DNA from: Rhea pennata
Taxonomy: Eukaryota > Chordata > Aves > Rheiformes > Rheidae
NCBI RefSeq assembly: GCF_028389875.1
Contig: NW_026907680.1
Coordinates: 1,612,001 to 1,676,000 of the forward strand
DNA: 64,000 nt
Direction of reading: 5' to 3'
Within the stretch, counting starts at the first letter, position 1. Every line of letters begins with the position of its first letter. Position numbers and translations under genes: made by a program. The notes beneath the pieces were generated by a model, which saw only the letters and a program-made list of their open reading frames with translations, was not told the origin of the DNA and searched no databases. Positions 11,340-20,695 of the stretch are shown one piece after another.

Positions 11340-12035
11340 CGCCTCAAGGCCAGCTCTGGGCTCTGCTGCTCTCCTTCCTACCTGCCCTCGGTCTCTGCAA
11401 CTCCACTAGTTCCCGGGTGCTACAGCCCAGGTGGCCATGGACTCTGCTGGCACCAAGCCTCCGGGGTGGCCGCTTCCCCTTCTGGCCCTGGGCACCCGCC
11501 TTCTTCCCCTCACGCCCGCAAAAGCCCAGCACTCAAGGGCACCCAAGACACACACAAGAGCTGGCAGTTCCCTCCCACCACGACGCCAGCACTGGGCCCC
11601 AGCAAGGGGGGCCTAGGCTCAAGCACTTCCTCCCCTCAGAGGCATACAGCAGCTTTTTCCTCCTCTCCCACAGGCCCCCTGGCCCCAGGACATGCGTTGG
11701 CCATGGCAGGGCCCTCTCCACGCCTCTCTCCAGCACCAACAAGACGCAGCACACCCCTAGGCCACAGCCACCGCAGCTGCAGCCAAAGAGCCACAGCAGG
11801 ACCGTGGCGGAGAGCTGCCCTGGCAGCAGCCCCCAAGCCCTGACTCCTCAGCTCTCCTCTTCAGGCCTCTCCAAAGTTCCCATGCTGCAAACAGATGATC
11901 TCACTGCACACCCAGCCAAGAGCCACCTGACTTGGGGCAGTTGGTTTAATTCAGCATCAGAGAACTTCCTGTGTGCTCGCATGGCTCACAAGCAGTGCTG
12001 CTGCTGCCGTTGCCGCCGTTGTCAGGCAGTTGCGC
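11340..12035 (-). repeat. Inverted copy of CCDC81-like 3' flank with a scrap of its last exon
   Basis: On the minus strand this matches 36,960-37,600: the end of the CCDC81-like last exon (stop TAA at about 11,946-11,948 within the CTGAATTAAACCAACTGCCC-like stretch) and downstream non-coding DNA. The same downstream block occurs at 37,016-38,160 (plus) and 63,235-64,000 (minus). Only about 30 codons of the terminal exon remain here. Confidence 0.7.
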
Positions 12036-13964
12036 CGTTGCCGGTCAGCACCACTGCTGGAGAGGGCCACTCTCCAGGCTCACAGCACTTGCTGCCCATT
12101 AAAGCTCCAGCGAGCAGAAGAGGTTTGGGTGCAGCTAGGTGGGTACCATGTCATGGTGAGCTAGTGGTAAATAGGTACCTTGCAAAGTCTTCCCCAAGAC
12201 CTGGTCCCCTCCCACCTCTGCAACACTGAATATGGTGCAGTTCAAGTGTTGAAGACAGAATTAAGAAACTATGACAGAGGGAGAAAGCAGCCAGACATGT
12301 GCCCTGGCAACAGAGTGAGAGCCTAACACCTTTCCTCTCTGCTTTGATCCTGCCTTAACACAACAGCGGTGTGGCTGTATTCCAGCTTAGGCTGTCCCTT
12401 GTAGGATGACCTCGTAAGGCCACCGGACCAAGGAAGACAGGCAGCAAACCATTGCCCATCCTGGAACAGAGTACCTGGGGCCACAGAGCAGTGGCTAATG
12501 TAGCTGGCAGCACAGTGCGTAATGCTGTGCCTCGGAGCCTATCCTGCCAGATGACCCTGCTGCTCGCCTTCCTGCATGGAGAGAAATTTTCACTGTGGTT
12601 GTTTCCAGAGCTCTCCTTCAGGCATGACGTGCAGCCCTGGGTGTTTTGTTAGGGGGTGATCCCCGTTCCTGTGGATGTGACCCCAGTCAGTGGGACCCAC
12701 GTGCTTCTGCTACAGAACTGCCTTCTGTGGCAGAAGCAGGTGCCCAACTTGTCAGGCTGAAATGGGGACCCCACTCCCCCTGTGCTCATGCCACCTCCCC
12801 GCGGTGTGTATTTGCAGTCCATTCCTAGGCACCCCAGAGTGCTCTGCCCAGAAGGCAGTGCCAGGCGGGAGGAAGCCATCTTCAGAAGCTGGAGCACTTA
12901 CTGAGTGGCTTGGGAATGAAGTGGACGAGAATGCCAGAGCAGTAAGTGTCACTGTTGGAGGCCCTTCTTCTGCCGGTGTGCATCCTGCAAAAGCCTTGTG
13001 CTATGGGCGCTGGCTCACAAGAGCCCTTCCCATGGGTTCACTGAGCCCTGCCCGACATCGCCCAGTCCTGCCTTCAAAGGCAGCAGTGGTGAATGTAGTT
13101 TTGGAATGCACACGCTGTTGCACCTTGCTCTCCGTGAACACACCAGCAGAGCCTCTGGGGCCCTCCTGCTGGTGGCACTGGAAGTGCTGGGCCTTTCTGT
13201 GATAGAAAGTGAAGAGTTTCTGCTCAGCTCTGTCATAATTCAGATGCCTGGTTCAAAGAGAATGGGATGTTCAGCCTTTCTGGGCTTCCCTTCAGGGTAA
13301 AAGGGTGCTGACAGGAAGGCTCCCGGGAAGGCTCAGAGCAGAGGCTGGAGAAGAACCTTCCCTTCTGCAAAATGGAGCTGCCATAGCCCCCCCCTACCCC
13401 CTCCTGTCCTCCCTAGCAGGACTGCCCTGCACATTGCCCTAGAGTTTAGTGAGCTGCCTTCCCCTGTGCTTGCCTCCCTTGACTCCATGCTCTTCTGGAT
13501 CAGCCTTTTGGCTCTTCCCTTGACAAAAGCCTGCCAGAACATTTAGCTCTTTGCCCATATTCCCCTGCAGCTGCTCTTGTGTGGAATGGAGGGGCTGCTG
13601 TGAGCAAAAGCAATGGGTGTTTCTGCAGTTCTGAGAGGCAGCTTCTTCTCCGGAGCATGGAAACATGGGCTGCCCTTGCCAGGAGCAAGAGCCTTTACTT
13701 GGCAGCATCTCACCTCTCTTTCTCACATTTGCAGATGAAAATACGCAGGGATTCAATCCTGACAGCCACTAAAGCAGCTTCGATTGTGTCCCTTGAACCT
13801 CTTCCAAGTATTTTTCCAACGTGAGTACTTTGCCTTCCTTCTTTCCCCCTGCCTCAGAAAGGCAGCAGCCTCGCCGCACAGGTTTGTTAGGGCTGCAGTG
13901 CCAGGGCTGGGGGAGGCTGCTCTGAAAGTGCTTTGGGAACAAGTCTTCCCAGCGGCTGGGTCCC

Positions 13965-14686
13965 TCTTATAGTTAGATTCCCGGGGGCCATATGCCCAGG
14001 TTGGCAAGCCGCCACAAACTCACTCACACACACACACACACAAACACTCTTTAGGAGCAAGCAGTTTATTAGTAGATACTTACGAACAGACCGACCCAAT
14101 GGTAATCTCGAGGACCACCTCAATGCTTGTCCCAATCATCTGCATGATGAGAGAGCGAGAATCGGCAGGTACAATCTTTTCGGATGTCCCCGAGGAGGCA
14201 ACGTGGTCCTCTGTTGTGTAGCAGCCTCTCTCTCCTTCAGAAAAACTCCGGTATTTATGATTACTTGTGGTAGGCGGGAGTCCCGGCACCTGGGGCCAGC
14301 AAGTGCAGGGAGTCTAGCCCAACTCCACCCCGGTTGCATAACCAGGCTATGATACTGCGCACGCGTGCAGACTTATTTCGGGGGCCACATTTGGCTTTGG
14401 GGGTCGCTATTTCACTACTCTTCAGCTTCTGACCTTCATGTTGACTGCTTCTCATGGTGATTCTGTAGCTGGAAGCCACCGAATCTACATGTAACCAACC
14501 ACTGTTCTTTCTCACAGATTCCCAAGACCTTGACAGTTACTTATTTGTATCCCGCTTAACACAGCGGTATTGTTCAGGCACTGAAAAGTTACAACACTAG
14601 ACTATTCCCACCAAGTATCAGGTAGTACAGATACAAAAAGTTACAACACGGACCATTCCCATCAAGTGTCAGGTAGCAGGGATACA
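13965..14686 (-). mobile_element. Probable solo LTR inserted in exon B splice donor
   Basis: This 722 bp element interrupts a module that is continuous in its three paralogues. It is flanked by GTCCC (13,960-13,964) and GTCGC (14,687-14,691), a likely 5 bp target-site duplication with one change. On the minus strand it begins TGTATCCCTG and has a TATA-like ATAAATACC stretch, an AATAAA signal and then a (GT)n tract (14,024-14,042 on the plus strand), the order expected in an LTR. A direct repeat of about 49 bp lies at its right end (14,584-14,686). The 3' terminus is not a clean CA, so the class is uncertain. Confidence 0.6.
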
Positions 14687-15841
14687 GTCGCAGTGACCTG
14701 CATGCATGCTCTGCCTTCATCTGGGCTCTGAGGGTGGGGAGAGGGTTCTGCAGAACTCTGTGATGTCGTCCACCTGCTAAGGGCTTTGTGTGTAAATGCT
14801 TGATGCCTTTCTCCTTCTTTGACACTGGGTGCCCAGCAACAACCTATTGCCCACCCCTGAACACAGAGTCTTTGGGGCCACAGAGCAGTCTTGTGTAGTT
14901 GGCAGGACAGCAGGTAATGGTGTGTTTCAGAGCCTGTCCTGGCAGATGACCCTGCTGCTCTCCTCACTGCCTGGAGAGAGTCTCCCTTGGGCTCCTGGAG
15001 CTCTCCTTCAGGCATGACGTGCAGCCCCAGGTGTTTTGATGGGAGGTGATGCTCTGATGTGGCCCCAGTCAGTGGAAGCCCTGTGCTTCTGCTGCAGAAT
15101 TGCCTTCTGCTGCAGGAGCAGGTGTGAAGCTGGTGAGGGCCAGGTGGGGACCCTACTCTCCCTGTGCTCATATCACCTCTCCGCGGGGTGTATTTGCAGG
15201 CCAGTGCCAGTCACGTCAGAGTGCTCTGCACAGAGTGCAGCAGCGGGCAGGAAGAAGGAACGGAGAGAAGCCCGAGCACTAGTGCATGTCCTCTGAGCGA
15301 GGGCCGTCAGAGGTCTGGAGTGGTAAGTGCTCCTCATTGAGGCCCTTCATGTGCCAGCCTGCTCTCTGCCCAGGCCTTGTGCTATGGGTGCTGGCTGTAC
15401 AAGAGCCCTGCTGGGCCCTGGAAGGCTTTGCGCAGGGCTTTGTTTTCAGAGATGCCAGCTGTGCTCTACTTCTGCAATGTATCTGCCTCTCCAGCACTCT
15501 CTGTGAGCAACCCAACAAAGCCTCTGGGGCTCTCTGCTTGGTGGCTGTGGAACTGCAGGGCGTTTCCACGCTAGAAGATGGAGAGTTTCTCTTCAGCTGT
15601 GTGATGAGTAAGATCTTTGGTGTGAACAAGCAAGGGATGTTCAGCCTTGCTGGGCTTCCCTTCAGGGCAGAAGGGTGCTGACAGGAAGGCTCACAGGAAG
15701 AGTTAGGGAACAGGCCTTTCCCTTGCGGGAAAAGAGACCGGCTCTGGCCCCCACTGCACACCCCTGTCCTCCCTAGCAGGACGGCCTTGGCCTTTCTGCC
15801 GCAGGAGGGCACAGCCTGTTCCTTTCTGCCTCCTTCTCCAG

Positions 15842-16462
15842 GGGGAAGAAGAGCCATGGGCGGAGACAGGGACAAGCAGGAGAAAGAGCAGCAGCAGTGG
15901 CAGTGTCAGCGGCAGACCCGGTGGCAACAGAAGACAGAGCAGCAGTGGCAGGGGCAGTGGCAGCATCAGTGGCAGCCACAGTGCCGGCAGCAGCCCCACT
16001 GGCAGTCGCAGTGGGAGCCCCAGTGGCAGACAGAGCGGCAGCCCCACCGGGAGCCCCAGTGGCACTGGGAAACCCACTGTCAGACAGAGCGACAGCCCCA
16101 GTGTCAGCAGCAGCCTCACTGGCAGTGGCAGTGGAAGCTCCAGCTGCAGGCACAGCGGCAGCTCCAGTGCCAGTGTCAGACAGAGCGGCAGCGGCAGTGG
16201 AAGCTCCAGTGGCGGGGACAGCAGCAGATCCACTGGCGGTGGCAGCAGCAGTGGAAGCCCCGGTGGCGGGCACAGCGGCAGCCCCAGGGGCAGGCGCAGT
16301 CGAAGACCACATGTCAGACAGAGGGGAAGCGGCAGTGGGAGCCCCGGGGGCAGCGGCGGTGGCCACAGCAGCAGCCACAACGGCGGCAGCGGCGGCAGCA
16401 GCAGCAGCAGCTCTGCTTGTGAGCCGCGCGAGCACCCAGGAAGTTCTTGTGTGCTGAATTAA
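15842..16462 (+). other. Ser/Gly-rich terminal exon of the headless CCDC81-like paralogue
   Basis: The acceptor is TCCTTCTCCAG at 15,841. Reading in phase 0 gives GEEEPWAETGTSRRKSSSSG, then about 190 residues almost wholly of Ser, Gly, Pro and Arg (SGSGS, SGSPSGRQ units), ending in a short unique C-terminus before TAA. The other two frames are also open because the AGC/GGC/CAG repeat lacks stops, giving Gln/Trp- and Ala/Val-rich shadows. The splice phase and the shared C-terminus with 36,362-37,015 select the Ser frame. Confidence 0.65.
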
Positions 16463-16611
16463 ACCAGCTGCCCCAGGCCGGGTGGCTCTTGGCGGGGTGT
16501 GCGGCGCGCTCGCCCGCCTGCAGCGCGGCAGCTCTGGGGAGGCCTGAGGAGCGGAGCGGAGCAGCCGGGGCTCGGGGCCAGGAAGGCTCCTCCTCACAGC
16601 GGCTGCTCCCG

Positions 16612-16756
16612 CGAGGCGCCAGGGAGGGGGCGGGGCTCGGCGGCCGCGCTGCCTGCTGGGATTGCAGTTCCCGGCGCGGGGCGGCAGCGGCATCGCTGGG
16701 CCTGGGGGAGGGAAGGGGGCGCAGCGAGGGGCCCAGGCGTCCGAGCCGGCGCTCAG
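16612..16756 (+). promoter_or_regulatory. CpG-rich promoter and 5' exon candidate of the CARD gene (arm 2)
   Basis: This is the inverted counterpart of 10,691-10,850: GC boxes, high CpG and the ZNF143-like element on the opposite strand. A donor CTCAG|GTAACG at 16,756/16,757 would end a non-coding first exon, with the minisatellite in the following intron. It lies only about 150 bp beyond the stop of the headless CCDC81-like paralogue. Confidence 0.45.
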
Positions 16757-17085
16757 GTAACGGGGGTGGGGGGAGGGTGCTCGGACGCCTGGGCCCCTGG
16801 CGTGGGAAGGGATGGGGACTTCCTGGGCACGTGGAAGGAGGGGCCCAGACGCCTGGGCCCCTGGGGTAGGGGGAGGCAATGGGGTGTCCGGATGCCTGGG
16901 CCCTGGAGTCAGGGCGGGGCAGAGGGATGCCCGTACGCCTGGGCCGCTCGCGTAGTGGGCAGAAGAGAGGTGCCCGGACACCTGGGCCCCTCGGGTAGAG
17001 GCGGGCAGGAGAATGCCCAGATGCCTGGGCCCCTGGGGTGCAGGGGGGCAGAGGGGTGCCTGGACCCCTGGGGTGGGGGGGAGCA
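16757..17085 (+). repeat. GC-rich minisatellite (arm 2 copy)
   Basis: About five imperfect units of roughly 60 bp carry a GGACGCCTGGGCCCCTGGGG-type core with several GGGG runs on the plus strand. Unit spacing and spacer bases vary. It is the inverted counterpart of 10,375-10,690. Confidence 0.75.
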
Positions 17086-17709
17086 GGGGGGATGTTGCCC
17101 CAGTGGTCCCCATTGCGCTGCATATGTGTGTGCGTGGGGCTGCCGTGTGTGTGTCTTTGCCTGTGAAAGGCCCAGCTGTGTCGTTGGCATGTGCGTGTCG
17201 GCGTGTTTGTGGGGCAGCCATGTTGACGTGTGCATGGTTGCTGCAGAACAAACCAAGGGTGATGAGCTCAATTGAACGTATTTGCCATGACACTGTCTGA
17301 AATTAGCTTAAAACTCCAATGCAGTGAGTTCCCAGCAAGACATACAGGTTGAACCAGGTGATGGGATGTCTCCTCCCTGTCAGAGGTGCTCATCGTACAT
17401 CATCCATAGCTCCAGCATTTCCCATGGCCAGTTCACACTGTGCAGCTGTGGTGGTCTCTGATAGGGCTGTAATTAGCTGTGCTGTCACTTGATGGCACTG
17501 GCTGAGTGGAGATGGGAGCAGCCGTGAGAAAGGGTCACCAGCAAGGCTGGGAGGTGGCCTGGGAGTCCTAGTCCCCTAAGGGAAGGAGCCTCCTTTGGAA
17601 AGGTGTCTGCTCTGTCCTTCCCTTCTGCAGCGCCCCGTCGACTGTGCAAGATTGGAGCTCCCTCCCATTGCTTCCCCTCTCATTTCTTTTCTGTTTTGCT
17701 GTCCCACAG

Positions 17710-18339
17710 GCTTTAGGGGCAGAGAACAAATCCCCAAAGAATCTGTTCAAATGTTGGCAGTGACAGGTGAGACTTTTGGGGGCAAAATGCCTCAAAACCA
17801 GGGGCAGGGGCTCAAACACCCACTCTAAAACACAGCATTGGCCCCGGCACAGCCCCAGTTTGAATTAGACCTTCACACGAGCCTCTGCTTTCGGCTAGAT
17901 GCTGCCATCACCCACTAACAACAGAGAGGACTGGGTGCTCCGTGGTGCCGTTCATTTCCTCCTTGGGTCGTGCTAGCTCAGGCAAACCCCTCTCTGAAGT
18001 GGCTGCTGCTCCATGACCTGTGAAGCAGCTGAAAGAGCACCAGTGTGTCCACAGATGACTAACCCTTTGCTTCTGGCCTCCCCAGGGGAACACTTTGTTG
18101 ATAGGCACTGAGTGGAGCTGACTGAACGTGTTGTTGAAGTGAAAGGTGTCCTGGACCTCCTGCTCGGGGACATTCTGGACTTTGAGCAATACCAAAGAAT
18201 TCTGGCGGAGAAAACATCCCACACCATGATGCGTGAGCTGTTCAGGCTGATGCCGAGCTGGACTTATTGGTGCAAGGATCGCCTGTACGAGGCCCTGAAG
18301 AAAAAGCCCCCACGCCTTGTTGAAGCCCTTGAGAAGTAA
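17710..18339 (+). pseudogene. ASC/PYCARD-type CARD gene (arm 2): linker exon intact, CARD exon with a nonsense codon
   Basis: Exons are 17,710-17,766 (57 bp linker) and 18,086-18,339 (254 bp CARD). The linker starts with two bases of a split codon and ends in phase 1, which joins exactly to the GG that opens the CARD exon. Reading across gives a CARD beginning EHFVDRH, then TGA at 18,109-18,111 where arm 1 has CGA (a CpG transition). Beyond the stop the frame stays open to TAA at 18,337-18,339. ASC is an inflammasome adaptor with a PYD exon, a short linker exon and a CARD exon; the linker and CARD layout is present but no PYD is seen upstream. It may be a decayed copy, or a sequence or assembly error could account for one base. 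Confidence 0.7.
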
Positions 18340-18449
18340 TTTGCCGAGGCACTGACTGCTCTGTGATACAGAGGAGTTCTTCCATGGAGAAGCAAAGTTC
18401 CTCTAGGCAGCTCACAAGTGACTTCACAAATGGCAGCATCACCAAATCA

Positions 18450-19175
18450 CTGAATCAACGCATTGCTGAAGTTGGAAAGCACCCCTGGAGAACATCTGCC
18501 TCCACCCTCTTTTCTTTTATACCTGGAGGTATACCTGGAGCATGCTGACTGAGACCGTGTCCAGTTGGGTTTTGAGCAGCAGCAAGGATGGAGACTCATA
18601 GTCCTGCTGAGCAACTTGGTCCAGTCTTCCATCGCTCTTGCAGCAGAAAATCTTCTCTTACATTTCAATGGAATTTCTTGTATTTCTACATGTGCCTGTT
18701 GCCTCCCATCCTGCCACTGGCTGTCACAGAAGAATCTGTCTCTGTCTTCTTTATGCCATGTCCCCATCAGGTACTTCTGTACATTCAAATTGCCCTGAGC
18801 CTTCTCCCCTTACACACTGAACAGGCCCAGCTATCTCTGTCTCTCCTCATACAGGAGATGCTCCAGGCCCTTAGTCTTCTTTGTGGTTGGACTCACTCCA
18901 GTAGGTCCATGTTTCTCTTGTGCTGGTGGACAAAGCTCTCCAGGTGCGGCCTCACCAGTGCTGAGCAGAGGGGAAGGATCACCTGCCTCCACCTGCTGGC
19001 AATGCTCTTCCTGATGCAGCCCAGGATACCATGGCTGCTCTTTGCCACCAGAGCACATTGCTGGTTCATGGTCAGCTTGGTGCCCACCACAGCCCCCAGG
19101 TCCTTCTCTGAAAAGCTCCTTTCCAGCACAGCCAGGTATCAGCACCCCTCCCTGCTTACGCACCAAGTCCCTGCT
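18450..19175 (-). mobile_element. CR1 LINE, 3' part of ORF2 and 3' UTR (arm 2 copy)
   Basis: Inverted counterpart of the CR1 at 8,310-9,040, with the same ORF2 C-terminal stretch at 18,893-19,129 on the minus strand. It was duplicated with the arms and is not an independent insertion. Confidence 0.8.
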
Positions 19176-20374
19176 TCATCAGGACATTGTTGAAGAAGCA
19201 ATGGGAGACAGCGTGGAGCCCTTCTGGAGGCAGCTGCACAACACCTGCTGCTCTCCTCTCCTGCACTGAGCTTGCCAACACCCCTGCTGCCTCCCCAGGC
19301 TGGTTGCTCCCTCCCAGGCACTAACAGCAGCTTTGTGGCCACTGGTGGCCTCTCAGGTCTTGAGGCCCAAGTGAGCTCACTAGCAGAAGCAGCAGCAAGC
19401 TTCCTCCTCCTGGCTTCCAGGTGGGTGGGCTTGGAATCACCTCCCTGTCAGCACTGACACCATTTTCCTGCCGCGACGCTCCCGGATGCAAGGCACAAGT
19501 GCCCTCACACTCAGCATCAAAGCCTTGTGCCTGCCAGTGGCCATGCTGGGCTGCACTACAGGGTTTTCCAGTGCAGGAGGACTGAAGTAGGGGACACAGA
19601 ACAGATCCAGGAGCAATGTGCTCAGTGCTAAGAGAACGTTGAAAACGCTACATGGCTGTAGCAGGAAGAGAATGGAAGGGAGCAGAGGGACTGCTTTGGC
19701 TAAAAGGCAGCACCTGACTTGAGCAAGACCATACGTGTGCTTCCATACAAAATACTTAGGCAGCTCCATCAAGCTGCAGAAGAAAGGTTAGCCAGTTGGT
19801 TACTCGCACGAGAAGGAACATGGACTTTACGGTGCCAGACAAGCTCCGTATCCCTGCAGGCTTGTTAGAGGGAAGTGCCATGTGCCTGGCAGTTTTTGAA
19901 ACCCCTTGGAGTTTAGATTCAGCCTGCGGCAAGGATTTCTCACAGCCAGACCACTTAGTGGGAAACCATTACCGTGCTGTGTAAAGCAAATATTTTTCAC
20001 CAGCATTGCATTGTATTTTGTGCCGGTCACATCCTTTCTGCTCAGAATATCACAATGCCTCTGTATTGCCCTGGAAAGTGGCATTTGCTGAAGATCCTTC
20101 AGTAGATGCATGGAGGCCAACACATGTACTTCCAACTTCACCTGCACCTGGGAGAGGGGGAAAAAAAAACCCAGTGTTAGTTTTTCAGCACACACAGCCC
20201 AAAACGTTTGTGGAAATAAATAGTACATGGGAGTGGATGGTGCAAAAATGTAGAGAGATGTAAAGCCCTCAGAGGAACTCAAAATGAAAGGGGCCCACAC
20301 AGAGGAAGACATTTGATTTTTTGTGTTTGATTATCACTCAACGGGCTCTTGAAAGAGAGTGAAGGAAATTCCAC

Positions 20375-20695
20375 TGGATATCCCCATCAAAGGGATGGGG
20401 CCGAACTCTTTTCACTAGTGCCACGCAACAGGACAAGAGGCAACGGGCACAAACTGAACCAGCGGAAGCTCCGCCTCAATATGAGGAGGAATTTCTTTCC
20501 TGTGAGAGTGACCGAGCACTGGCAGAGGTTTCCCAGAGACATTGTAGAGTCTCCTCCTCTGGAGAGACTCAGACCCTGCCCGGATGCAACCCTGTCTAAC
20601 ATGGTCGAGGTGACCCTGCCTGAGCAGGGAGGTAGGACTAGATGATCCCCTGAGGTCCCTTCCAACCTTACCCATTCTGTGATTCTGTGATATGC
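20375..20695 (+). mobile_element. CR1 LINE, 3' end, with arm 1 as empty site
   Basis: A CR1 tail about 320 bp long ends in TCCCTTCCAACCTTACCCAT and GATTCTGTGAT. It is bounded by GGATAT on the left and GATAT on the right. The arm 1 sequence at about 6,168-6,182 has the uninterrupted site. The third copy carries the same insertion at 40,265-40,575 (minus). Confidence 0.85.

Larger units (their letters stand above)
12440..16462 (+). pseudogene. Headless CCDC81-like paralogue, broken
   Basis: Exons seen are D at 12,818-12,941 (124 bp), A at 13,735-13,820 (86 bp), B at 13,882-13,965, D at 15,200-15,322 and the last exon at 15,842-16,462 (206 codons, Ser/Gly-rich, ending in TAA). All match exons of the intact gene at 31,496-36,769. 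The HU-domain head is missing; sequence upstream of 12,440 is an inverted 3' flank. Two lesions are clear. A 722 bp element sits exactly where the exon B donor should be, and the second D exon has lost one base (near 15,282), giving an in-frame TGA. The last exon is intact and is longer than that of the intact gene. It could still be transcribed, but no full product is expected. Confidence 0.7.

Noticed and set aside
15844-16457. Gln/Trp-rich and Ala/Val-rich long ORFs over the repeat at 15,844-16,457 and 36,354-37,004
   Set aside because: They are other frames of the Ser/Gly terminal exons. The splice phase, the Ser frame shared between paralogues and its conserved C-terminus select the Ser frame.
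16460-17700. A PYD exon upstream of the CARD exons
   Set aside because: Searched by eye on the gene strand for a PYD-like helical stretch of about 90 residues; only CpG-rich 5' sequence, minisatellite and non-coding DNA were seen.
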